A DNA stretch of 64,000 nt, taken from an uncultured Parafilimonas sp. Lineage in GTDB: Bacteria > Bacteroidota > Bacteroidia > Chitinophagales > Chitinophagaceae. Both the position numbers and the translations under genes were made by a program. The DNA is taken from NCBI GenBank assembly GCA_903882935.1, contig CAIRZB010000046.1:124001-188000 (forward strand), given 5' to 3'. Below the pieces are notes generated by a model that ran no database searches, was not told the origin of the DNA, and saw only the letters and a list, made by a program, of their open reading frames with translations. Shown piece by piece: positions 56,408 through 64,000 of this stretch (positions are counted from its first letter, which is position 1; each line of letters begins with the position of its first letter).

Positions 56408-56443
56408 TAAAAGGAGGGTGCCCAAAAACGGCAACCTCCTTTT
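56408..56443 (+). terminator. Rho-independent terminator
   Basis: AAAAGGAGG (from 56408) pairs with CCTCCTTTT (to 56442), with an inner GTGCC/GGCA pairing that is slightly offset, then TTAATT. It separates the beta-propeller gene from the nucleoside hydrolase. Confidence 0.7.
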
Positions 56444-56647
56444 TAATTGCCCTGCTGTGAAATTTGGGGGCGTTAAAATAAGCCTAACCACTATGTGCTA
56501 CTGGTGTCGTGGAAATCAATTGCGGTCAACTCTAACGGGGCTTTGTTAGCCCGTCCTGCTGTTTTGCTTTTTGGGGTCGCTTGCCAGTAAAAAAATCATG
56601 CCATAATCGTATAATTTTCGTTTATTAGTAGCTAATAACCATTTGCC

Positions 56648-57640
56648 ATGCGGTATAAAATATCACTCGTTCTCTGTTTGCTGTGTTGCTTTTACACGTT
56701 ACAAGCGCAAAAAAAATCTGCACCGGTGCCCATCATCTTTGACAGTGACATGGGCCCCGATTACGACGATGTGGGTGCCATCACCATTCTGCACCATTAT
56801 GCCGACTTGGGCGAGGCAAACATTCTCGCCACGGTGGCCAGCACCAAATACCCCGGCGTGGCAGGCGTGCTGAATGTACTAAACACGTATTTTAAAAGGC
56901 CGGGCTTACCGGTGGGCGTACCCAAAGGCAAGGCCCTGGAACTGCGCGACACCCAACATTGGACAGACAGCCTACTTGCAAACTACCCGCACACGATAAA
57001 AAGCAATGACGATGCACCCGATGCGGTGCAAGTGTACCGCCAGGTGTTGGCCGCGCAACCCAATAGCAGTGTAACCATCGTTACAGTGGGTTTCCTCACC
57101 AACTTGTCGAACCTCTTGCAGTCTGGGCCGGATACATATTCCCACTTGGATGGTAAAACATTGGTAAAGCAAAAAGTAAAGCAATTGGTGTGCATGGCGG
57201 GCAAGTTTCCTGACGGGTACGAGTTTAATGTGATGGAAGATGCCGCTGCCTCGCAAAACGTGTATAGCCAATGGGAAACACCGATTATTTTCAGTGGGTT
57301 TGAAATTGGCGAAAAAATTAAGGTAGGCATCCCCTTGATCAACAATAAAATCATATACAACAGCCCGGTAAAGGATGTGTTCCGCATATCCATCCCCATG
57401 GCCAAGGAAGACAGTGCCGGCCGCATGAGCTGGGACGAAACTGCGGTGTTGGTGGCCATTAAAGGCTATGCCCCTTACTACCATTTACAGTATGGCCATA
57501 TAACCGTTGCTAAAGATGGAAAAAATACTTGGGACAATCAAGGTAAACAACAAGCCTACTTGGTAGAAGCTGTGCCGCCCGCAACAGTGGAAGCACTGAT
57601 AAATAAATTGATTATGCACCAGCCTAAGGCCGCCAAATAG
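56648..57640 (+). CDS. Exported nucleoside hydrolase
   Basis: A 330-residue IU-nucleoside-hydrolase-family enzyme that cleaves the N-glycosidic bond of ribonucleosides. The metal-binding N-terminal motif is IFDSDMGPDYDDVGAI, with HHYADLGEANILATVASTKYPGVAGVLNVLNTYF typical. The signal peptide (MRYKISLVLCLLCCFYTLQAQ) sends it to the periplasm or outside. The ribokinase and sugar permease encoded upstream would handle the ribose released. The 170 bp after it has no gene until the DUF5682 remnant. Confidence 0.9.
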   Translation: MRYKISLVLCLLCCFYTLQAQKKSAPVPIIFDSDMGPDYDDVGAITILHHYADLGEANILATVASTKYPGVAGVLNVLNTYFKRPGLPVGVPKGKALELRDTQHWTDSLLANYPHTIKSNDDAPDAVQVYRQVLAAQPNSSVTIVTVGFLTNLSNLLQSGPDTYSHLDGKTLVKQKVKQLVCMAGKFPDGYEFNVMEDAAASQNVYSQWETPIIFSGFEIGEKIKVGIPLINNKIIYNSPVKDVFRISIPMAKEDSAGRMSWDETAVLVAIKGYAPYYHLQYGHITVAKDGKNTWDNQGKQQAYLVEAVPPATVEALINKLIMHQPKAAK

Positions 57641-57811
57641 TCTACCGGAAATTTATTGGCGCTAGCCAAAGGCAGAAAAGTAAAAGTGCAATAAAAATGA
57701 TAGGCGTGTTGGTAGTTGGTGTGCGTAATTGGCGGCTACCAAAACCTTTTTTATTACGTTGGAGACTCTACGATACCTTACACCAAAACTCACCCTTAAA
57801 CACATGTGGGC

Positions 57812-59597
57812 ATGGCAACACATATTTTAGGAATAAGGCACCATGGCCCTGGCTCGGCGGGCAATGTAGCTTTAAATAAAACGCAACCCGCTGACCTGGC
57901 TGGCGGCGGCTACAGGGTACGACGACACCGAAAAATTGTTGGAAACCATGTTTGAGCAACGCCAAAACAACGAAGAAGTGTTTGAGGCCGTAAACGAAGC
58001 CATGAAAGCGCTGCGTGATACGTTGCCCGAAAAGTAAAGCCGCCGTGAGCGGCTGCGGGAGGCGCACATGCACAAAACCATCCGCCAGGCTGAGAACGAG
58101 ATGTTTGGTGATATTGCGTTATCTGCGGTGCGTGGCATGCCCCCGCACTTACCAATATGCCCAAGGCAAGAGAAGACAACGACCTGCTGAAAGGGTTACC
58201 CAAGGTGAAAGTTGAATGTACCTGGATACCTTGGACCTACAGCAGGCTGAGCTTTGCCAGCGGCTATGGCGCGGGTATTATTTCACCGGGTTGGTACGAG
58301 CATATTTGGAAGCACCCCAACGACAACGGTACCCTTTGGATGGCAGCTGTGGCCAAATTGTTTAGGGAGAAGCAGATGGATACCTCGGTGGCCCATGTGA
58401 TTGAAGCCTTGCGGCTGGGTGAGGCGTTGGCATCGTTGCGCAACCTAAGTAAGGCTGGGTTGGAGGAATTGAACGAGGCTACCTTAAGCGTGTTGTGCAA
58501 CGGGGAAGGCATTATGATGCAACTGGTGCATGATGACTTAATTGTAAGCAATAAGATTGGCGAGGTGCCACAGGATATACCCAAGCCGCCCTTACAACTG
58601 GATATTGAGCGGCAGCAAAAGAAATTACGGATGCCCGCCACGGCGGACTTTAAATATTACACACTTGACCTGCGTAAGGCAAATGACTTAGAGCGCAGTA
58701 TCTTCCTGAACAGGCTGCAATTTCTTGGCCTTACTAGGGGGCAGCTAAAACCGAAGCCGGTGGAAAAGGCACTTTAAAGAGCAGTGGCGCCTGCAATGGG
58801 ACCCTGCTTTGGTGATAGATATTATTGACAAAGGCGCTTGGGGTAACACCGCGGAGGAAGCAGCAGCTAAATATGTAATACACAAGTCAGGCGAGGCGGC
58901 CACCTTGCAAGCGTTTTGCAATTTGTTGGAAAATACCATAACAGCCGAGCTGCCTGTGGCCGTAGAAGCATTGATACAACAAGTAAAATAACCTATCGGC
59001 CGCCAGTAGCGATGTGGTTCAGTTGATGGAAGCCATCCCGCCGTTGGTAAGCATCAGCCGCTACGGCAACGTGCGCAAAACGGATGCGGAAATGTAACGG
59101 GCATTGTAACCGGCATGATTACGCATATTTGTGTTAGTCTGCCCGCAGCCTGCACAGCAGTGGCAGATGATACCGCATTGCATTTGCTCGACCTGTTTTT
59201 TAAGCTGAACGAAGCGGTAAACATATTGCAACAAGCAGACGTAACAGGGCTTTGGCAGCATTCGCTCCCTATCATCTCCCAAGGTAAAAACACCGCACCC
59301 GTTATTGCAGGCTATAGTACCCGCTTGCTGTTTGACCGAAAACTGCTGGACGGCGAACAACTGTACCGGGCATTTTATTATGCCATGTCGCGAGCCACTG
59401 CGCCTGCCACCGCCGCAGCCTGGCTGGAAGGCTTTTTAAAAGGCAGTGGCGCGCTGCTGTTACTGGACAAAAACCTTTGGATGGTGGTAAACGACTGGGT
59501 GAGGGAATTAACCGAAGATATTTTTACCCAAGTACTGCCTTTGCCGCGGCGCACAGTTGCCAGTTTTACCGGCCCTGAGAAGAAAAAGCTGGGCTAA
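57812..59597 (+). pseudogene. Degraded DUF5682-family gene
   Basis: The parts of one protein are spread over several frames. The start MATHILGIRHHGPGSAGNVALN (57812) is the usual DUF5682 N-terminus. It joins directly to a later part, WLAAATGYDDTEKLLETMFEQRQ (about 57892-58037), so the segment between is deleted. LREAHMHKTIRQAENEMFGDIAL continues past a stop. LLKGLPKVKVECTWIPWTYSRLSFASGYGAGIISPGWYEHIWKHP runs to 58777, WGNTAEEAAAKYV follows to 58991, and the last third ends at 59597. At least four frameshifts or stops are present, so it is not functional. The family is often encoded with MoxR-type ATPase and VWA genes; those are absent here. Confidence 0.85.
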
Positions 59598-59617
59598 AAA
59601 GTAAAGTAAAGCAGCAG

Positions 59618-59712
59618 CGGGGGTAGTATTGGTGCCAAGAATATTGAAGAAGGTTTTGATTTGGAAAGGGCAAAAAAGGGTTTGCCGGTGGTTTGGGAGT
59701 TGTTGGGATGGG
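59618..59712 (+). other. Short coding-like remnant after DUF5682
   Basis: An open stretch reading GGSIGAKNIEEGFDLERAKKGLPVVWELLGW (seen in two parts, NIEEGFDLERAKKG and LPVVWELLGW) has no start codon. It ends at a palindrome. It may be the tail of the gene that once followed DUF5682, but it matches no family I can name. Confidence 0.25.
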
Positions 59713-59717
59713 CTGCA

Positions 59718-59750
59718 GCTTTGACAACTTTCAAAAAGTTGTCAAAGCTG
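59718..59750. repeat. TTTGACAACTTT palindrome, copy 1
   Basis: AGCTTTGACAACTTT (59718-59732) and its perfect complement (59736-59750) enclose a 3-nt loop. It lies 11 bp past the GH31 stop. No T-tract follows on either strand, so it is not a standard terminator. Confidence 0.85.
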
Positions 59751-59760
59751 AATATCCCCC

Positions 59761-61908
59761 CTATTCCGTCATCTTCCTAAAACTGATATTCGCAAAATTG
59801 TTGGGCTTGCCAGCCACTGGGGCCGAAATGTTGCCTTTTATGGTTCCATTGTCAAGAACTACACTTATCTCCCTAAAGCTGTAAACGCCTTTTTCATACT
59901 CAAAGGTTTCGCCGTCGTCGTCGTACAGGGTATAATGGCCGGGCTTTTCGCCGTAATAGCGTATTTCCAGGTCAACCTTTTCACCGGCGGCGGGCGCATG
60001 TAGCAAGGCGGGCATCATGGGTACAATACCGCCGTCTTTCACAAAAACCGGTATGGTGGCAAGGCCCGGTGTAACGGTTATCACTTCGCCGTCGCCCACG
60101 TATTTGCCCGTGTAAAAATCAAACCATTTACCATGGGGTAAAATAACCATTCGGCTTTTTTCGCCCGTAAACATGGGTGCAACCAGCAGGTTTTCGCCGG
60201 CCATGTATTGGTCTTTCACCTCCTGTAGGGTAACCTTGCCGTAAGGGTTTTCCTGAAGGTTGCTGTTGTCCACATTGGTGCTGATAACGCCGTCGCCAAA
60301 GCCCGCTTCCAGGTTCATGGCTCGGAACGGCGGTATGCCTTTAAAATGGTATTTGGCAAACTCGCTGTACCAGTATGGCATCATCTGCATGCGCAGCAAG
60401 GCCATTTGCTTTACATCGTCGGCCACTTCGGCAAAGCTCCAGGGCTTGGTGCCGCTTGCCCAGGCATTTATCATCGCCATCGGCGAAAATATGTTGGACT
60501 GGAAACGCCTCACCCACTCCTCGGCCGTGGCCGATTCCCGCACCTCGGGCGTCCACAACACCCCGGCAAAACCGCTGTTTATAAGGGCTGTAACAAAATC
60601 CCGGTGGTCGTAATAATCGTTGTATATCACAAACGGAAAGGATGCGCCACCGCCGTTGCTGGCCCGCACAAGGCCGTAGGTGCGGCGGTTAAGCTGGTGG
60701 TAGCTGTTGGTAACATTGTGCTGCATCAGCAGGCCGTAGGTTTGCCGCATCTGCTCGGCGCTGTGCCCGCTGGGGAAGGTTGCCACGTCGGGCCATAGCC
60801 AAAAGTTGTTCCCGTCGGCCTCGTCTATCTTAAAGCCGCTTACACCAATGTCAATCTTGCCTTTCTCCCATTCCCCAAAATATATCTTGCGGGCTTCGGG
60901 CATGCTTATGTCGGCCACGGCCCCGTTCCATACCGTATGCGAGCCGGTAAAGGGCTTTATTTGTTTGTAAATAGGCGACTCCGGTGAAATATAGGGGTTG
61001 GTCCATAAATTTATGCGTATATGCTTGGCCAGCATGCCCTGCACAAATGCCTGCGGGTTAGGAAACCGGGTTTTATCCCACTCAAAAGTGCATGGGTAGC
61101 TTTTGCTTTGCCAGCCCGGCTCCAGGCCGATAAAGTCAAGCGGATAGCCCCTGTCCTCAAAAGCTTTGGCCTCTTCGGCAACACCGGCAGCGGTGGTAAG
61201 GCGGTGTACGCGTTGGGTAAAGCCCAGGCCCCAGCGCGGGGGCAGGCAGCCGCCGCCGTTCAACAGGTTGTAACGGCGCACCGCATCCAGCATGGTGGGG
61301 CCGCCGAATAGGTACAGCTCCACGCCTGCTGCCGGCACCAGTATCTCCACCGCGTCGGAGTATGGCTGGGCGTTCCAGGTGTCGTCCGTGTTCCTGTCTT
61401 GCACCACGGCCGGGGTTTTGCTATCCAGCCGCACGCCCGTGCCGGCGTACACGGTTATATACCGCGCGCAGTTAATAAACACGCCATACCCTGCCGATGA
61501 TACATAAAACGGCGTGGGGGCATGGGTGCTGCCATTGTCGCGGCCGTCGTAGGTATCCACATGCAGGGTAAGTATTTTGCCACGCTGCTGCACGGTTTGA
61601 AAGTTGAGGCCAAAGCCATACAATTGTTCGCTGCGGGTGAGGGGGAAGCGCAGGTAGGTTTTACCGTCCACTACTTTGGCGTCGATATCCGCAGGCGGCA
61701 GCGGGAAGGCGGCTTTACCCATTTCCACCAGGCCGGCATGGTAAGGCACGGCACCGGCAGCTTTCAACAAGTCGTATGTCTCGGGTTTGCCGATGGAGGC
61801 CTTCCAAATGCCGGGTTCTACTTCCGCCCATTTAATGGTTTGCGCGTTGGCATTGGTTGAAAGGTATACTACAGCTAAGCTTGTAAAGAGGTATCTAAGT
61901 ATTTTCAT
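59761..61908 (-). CDS. Exported GH31 family glycoside hydrolase
   Basis: A 715-residue exported alpha-glycosidase-like enzyme. The signal peptide ends near TNANAQ. The N-terminal beta-sandwich (about 25-240, with LTRSEQLYGFGLNFQTVQQRG) leads to the GH31 barrel: PPRWGLGFTQRVHR, the substrate-site segment GYPLDFIGLEPGWQ, the nucleophile Asp in VSGFKIDEADG, and later GFAGVLWTPEVRESATAEEWVRRFQ. The C-terminal beta domains (QYMAGENLLVAPMF onward) are typical. This coding region is visibly GC-richer than most of the window. Its strand is opposite to the flanking genes. Substrate may be an alpha-glucoside, alpha-xyloside or related sugar. Confidence 0.92.
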   Translation of the reverse strand: MKILRYLFTSLAVVYLSTNANAQTIKWAEVEPGIWKASIGKPETYDLLKAAGAVPYHAGLVEMGKAAFPLPPADIDAKVVDGKTYLRFPLTRSEQLYGFGLNFQTVQQRGKILTLHVDTYDGRDNGSTHAPTPFYVSSAGYGVFINCARYITVYAGTGVRLDSKTPAVVQDRNTDDTWNAQPYSDAVEILVPAAGVELYLFGGPTMLDAVRRYNLLNGGGCLPPRWGLGFTQRVHRLTTAAGVAEEAKAFEDRGYPLDFIGLEPGWQSKSYPCTFEWDKTRFPNPQAFVQGMLAKHIRINLWTNPYISPESPIYKQIKPFTGSHTVWNGAVADISMPEARKIYFGEWEKGKIDIGVSGFKIDEADGNNFWLWPDVATFPSGHSAEQMRQTYGLLMQHNVTNSYHQLNRRTYGLVRASNGGGASFPFVIYNDYYDHRDFVTALINSGFAGVLWTPEVRESATAEEWVRRFQSNIFSPMAMINAWASGTKPWSFAEVADDVKQMALLRMQMMPYWYSEFAKYHFKGIPPFRAMNLEAGFGDGVISTNVDNSNLQENPYGKVTLQEVKDQYMAGENLLVAPMFTGEKSRMVILPHGKWFDFYTGKYVGDGEVITVTPGLATIPVFVKDGGIVPMMPALLHAPAAGEKVDLEIRYYGEKPGHYTLYDDDGETFEYEKGVYSFREISVVLDNGTIKGNISAPVAGKPNNFANISFRKMTE

Positions 61909-62052
61909 GTATTGCCTGTCGTTAGTGTTTATGGCGGTTGTTTACCGTATGAAATTAGTGGATTGATGATGACGCGGATGCTTTGGTTTAAATAGGAGTG
62001 GAATTGGTGAATTGAGAGGGAGGGGGCTTCGTGCGGCTGGGCAGGGCTTCCC

Positions 62053-62085
62053 AGATTTGACAACTTTTTTAAAGTTGTCAAATCT
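62053..62085. repeat. TTTGACAACTTT palindrome, copy 2
   Basis: AGATTTGACAACTTT (62053-62067) and its perfect complement (62071-62085) enclose TTT. Copy 1 has AGC...GCT at the outer stem where this copy has AGA...TCT: a base pair changed on both sides while pairing was kept. It lies on the other side of the GH31 gene from copy 1. Confidence 0.85.
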
Positions 62086-62173
62086 AAAAGTGCCGGCAAC
62101 AAAAATGGTTAAGCTGCTGATAACAATGAGTGTTAATTTTAGAAAGTTTTTTAATTTAAAACAAGGTAAGGGC

Positions 62174-62587
62174 ATGACAACATCCATTGAAAAGATAGAG
62201 ATACTTGAAAAGGAATTGACAGGGTTGTTACCCATGAAACCCGAATACCGGCAAAGGCTGGATAAAAAAATAAGGCTGGAGTTTAATTACAACTCCAACC
62301 ACATTGAAGGCAATACCCTTACATATGGTGAAACGGAGTTGCTGCTGATTTTTGATAAAACCACGGGCAACCATGAGATGCGGGAATACGAAGAAATGAA
62401 GGCGCACGATGTAGCCTTTGAACTTGTTAAAGAGTTGTCGCAAGATGAAGAAAGGCCCATTACTGAAGCTGCAATAAAAAGCCTTTATAATAAATTACTT
62501 GTAAGACCATTTTGGAAGGATGCGCAAACGATTGACGGGCAAACAACAAGAAAGTTAATGAAAAGATATCGCTGGTATCAAAAATAA
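62174..62587 (+). pseudogene. Truncated Fic-family gene
   Basis: The frame from 62174 encodes a normal Fic N-terminal part: RLEFNYNSNHIEGNTLTYGETELLL, REYEEMKAHDVAFELVKEL and IKSLYNKLLVRPFWKDAQTIDGQTTRK. It then diverges (KLMKRYRWYQK) and stops after 137 residues. The catalytic HPFxxGNGR motif and the rest of the Fic domain are missing, so AMP-transfer activity is impossible from this product. A hairpin repeat at 62621-62644 lies just beyond the break and may mark the deletion. An alternative is a deliberate short antitoxin-like fragment, which I consider less likely. Confidence 0.7.
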
Positions 62588-62620
62588 AATCTTGGTCATT
62601 AGAATAAGGGCTTCTTCGCC

Positions 62621-62644
62621 CCCCCTCTCCGCGAGGAGAGGGGG
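62621..62644. repeat. CCCCCTCTCC...GGAGAGGGGG hairpin repeat
   Basis: A perfect 10-bp GC-rich stem (62621-62630 with 62635-62644) with a GCGA loop, followed by CGGGGGTGAG. This short palindrome type is common between Bacteroidota genes. The interval 62645-62994 has no gene I can support. Confidence 0.75.
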
Positions 62645-62994
62645 CGGGGGTGAGTCGAAAAAATAGCAAATGCACAACCAACACCTCCGCAAATGGCGGT
62701 TAATACTCGGCAGCGATACCAAGCAATGCGGGCTGCTAGTGGCGCTGTTCGACTAATGAGCACCAAATTAGGTGCATGGCAACGCTCAGTTTCCAGCGAA
62801 TCTGGCCATTCCTCTGTTTGGCTGCTCGCCGCATAAATTCCCGAGATGATGGCTGCAGCATTAATCAATAATACTATTAAATTCAGTCTGCAAAAAAAAT
62901 TTGGCGTTCAAGAACTAGGATCGTTTTTTTCCCTACCGGGGCTTTTTCAAAATTTTTGCATATAGAACCAAAAAAAAAACAAAAGCACAAAATC

Positions 62995-64000
62995 CTACGC
63001 ACTTTGCTGCGAAGCAAGTGCAAGCCGCTCGCCCAATAACTTCTTCTCAGCCCCCGATGTGGTAAGGGCAATGCTTTGGGCAAGCATTTTTTGGGCATTT
63101 GGGTAGTCACGCAGGGTAAGGTACAAGTCCGCCAACACGGCACTATATATGTACTGCGTTTGTACCAGCACGTCAATACCCGGTATGGCCATTATTTCCT
63201 TTAGGGCCTGCTTGGTTTGGCCGCAACTGCCCAATACCACGGCCCTGTTTAGCATTATCACTGGTGTAGGTTTAATGCCCAGCAATATGTTGTACAGTTG
63301 TAACAGGTGCTGCCAGTTGGTTTGCCCAAATGAGGCTGCCAGGCAATGCTCAGCTGCTATGGCAGATTCAACATGGTACACAGAAAGATGCTCGCCAGTT
63401 GATGATTGGTTAAGGTAGCAGTACCCAAGCTGTATAAGCTGTTGGTCCCATTTGCTGCGGTTCTGTTGCGGCAGCAATATAATGCTGTTATTTTCGTCAA
63501 CCCGGCTGTCGAACCTGCTGGCCTGCAAGCACATTAATGCCAACAAAGCGTAGGTACTGGGCTTTGCCCCTGCCTTATTTTCGCTAAGCAGCTTGCACAG
63601 GCGCATGGCTTCCATACAAAGGTCTTTCCGTATCAGCTCCTCGGCGTTAATGCTGTTGTAACCTTCGTTAAACAGCAGGTACAACACGGTATAAACTGTC
63701 TCAAGCCGTTGGTGCAGGGCAGGCCCTTCGGGTATTTCAAAGTTAATATTGGTTTCTTTTATCTGTTGCTTGGCGCGGTACAAGCGTTTTTGAATGGCGG
63801 CCTCGTTGGTCAGCAACGCGCGGGCTATCTCGGCCACACCAAAACCCGATACTGTTTTAAGCGTTAATGCCACTTGGTCTTCCTGTTTAAGGCTGGGGTG
63901 GCAGCACGCAAAAACCAAGCGTAACTGGCTGTCGCTAATTTCGTGCTCGCTAAAAAATTGTACAACGGTGTTTTCAGTCTCGGCGGTTAGTTGTTCGGCC
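62995..64000 (-). CDS. ECF sigma factor with TPR-like tail, 5' partial
   Basis: The frame is open to the window edge, so the start is outside. The visible part has the end of sigma region 4: LRLVFACCHPSLKQEDQVALTLKTVSGFGVAEIARALLTNEAAIQKRLYRAKQQI, with helix-turn-helix IARALLTNEAAIQKRLYRAK. It then has a long C-terminal region (about 250 residues) with LYLLFNEGYN, AMRLCKLL, AEHCLAASF and TPR-like helical pairs near the end. This matches the ECF42-like group of sigma-70 factors with a C-terminal TPR domain, often encoded near DGPF/YCII-domain proteins. That neighbour would lie outside the window. Confidence 0.85.
   Translation of the reverse strand, partial: AEQLTAETENTVVQFFSEHEISDSQLRLVFACCHPSLKQEDQVALTLKTVSGFGVAEIARALLTNEAAIQKRLYRAKQQIKETNINFEIPEGPALHQRLETVYTVLYLLFNEGYNSINAEELIRKDLCMEAMRLCKLLSENKAGAKPSTYALLALMCLQASRFDSRVDENNSIILLPQQNRSKWDQQLIQLGYCYLNQSSTGEHLSVYHVESAIAAEHCLAASFGQTNWQHLLQLYNILLGIKPTPVIMLNRAVVLGSCGQTKQALKEIMAIPGIDVLVQTQYIYSAVLADLYLTLRDYPNAQKMLAQSIALTTSGAEKKLLGERLALASQQSA

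Noticed and set aside
55787-56491. 234-residue minus-strand frame
   Set aside because: It is antisense to the cupredoxin part of the propeller gene and to the terminator; shadow frame.
57697-57879. 60-residue frame before the DUF5682 remnant
   Set aside because: It overlaps the DUF5682 start in another frame and shows no domain.
62599-62868. 89-residue minus-strand frame
   Set aside because: It reads through the GC hairpin (THPRPLSSRRGG), has no recognisable domain and an unlikely composition; it is a by-product of repeat DNA.

Overview
The window comes from a Bacteroidota chromosome, most likely order Chitinophagales (Chitinophagaceae-like). The evidence is a PorX-type regulator, a fused LpxC/FabZ, a short NuoG without a molybdopterin domain, many TAnnTTTG -7 boxes, Cys-lipobox and SPI-exported proteins, and short GC-rich palindromes scattered between genes. 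The genus cannot be named from sequence alone. No rRNA, tRNA, CRISPR array, intact insertion sequence or prophage was recognised.

Layout. 1-6.4 kb: the end of a tandem-repeat protein, hisS with an unusual in-frame palindromic insert, a low-molecular-weight phosphatase, and a small-membrane-protein / PstS-like lipoprotein / TPR cluster preceded by what looks like a decayed TonB gene. 6.5-24.9 kb: a complete 14-gene nuo (respiratory complex I) locus, nuoA to nuoN in canonical order, interrupted by six unrelated genes: a Uma2 nuclease-like protein, an NTF2-like secreted protein, two small retropepsin-like aspartic proteases and two paralogous glycosyltransferases. A lone FtsX-type permease follows. 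26.5-32.6 kb (minus strand): methionine biosynthesis genes hom, metX, metY and metB. metB lies behind a SAM-I (S-box) riboswitch with a terminator. metY lies behind a short ORF ending in a Cys-rich run and a hairpin, which looks like a sulfur-responsive leader peptide.

32.6-42.4 kb: an OmpA-like lipoprotein, uvrA, an ABC export cluster (ATPase, large permease, TolC-like channel) and a separate ABC ATPase. 43-47.9 kb (minus strand): an HD hydrolase followed by the lipid A genes lpxD, lpxC-fabZ and lpxA, ending in a good terminator. porX is divergent from this group. 50.6-57.6 kb: an apparent nucleoside/ribose utilisation cluster of ribokinase, GRP-type sugar transporter, DUF1080 protein, a beta-propeller protein with a cupredoxin tail, and a nucleoside hydrolase. 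57.8-59.6 kb: a heavily frameshifted DUF5682 pseudogene. 59.8-61.9 kb: a GH31 glycosidase flanked by two covarying copies of a palindrome. The window ends with a truncated Fic gene and a partial ECF sigma factor with a TPR-like tail.

The strongest leads for something new are the Cys-rich leader upstream of metY, the palindromic elements (one inserted in frame in hisS, one MITE-like at 28.96-29.11 kb, GC-rich copies arranged as inverted pairs, some supplying the ends of proteins), and several genes whose -7 box lies only 5-8 nt from the start codon, which predicts leaderless mRNAs.
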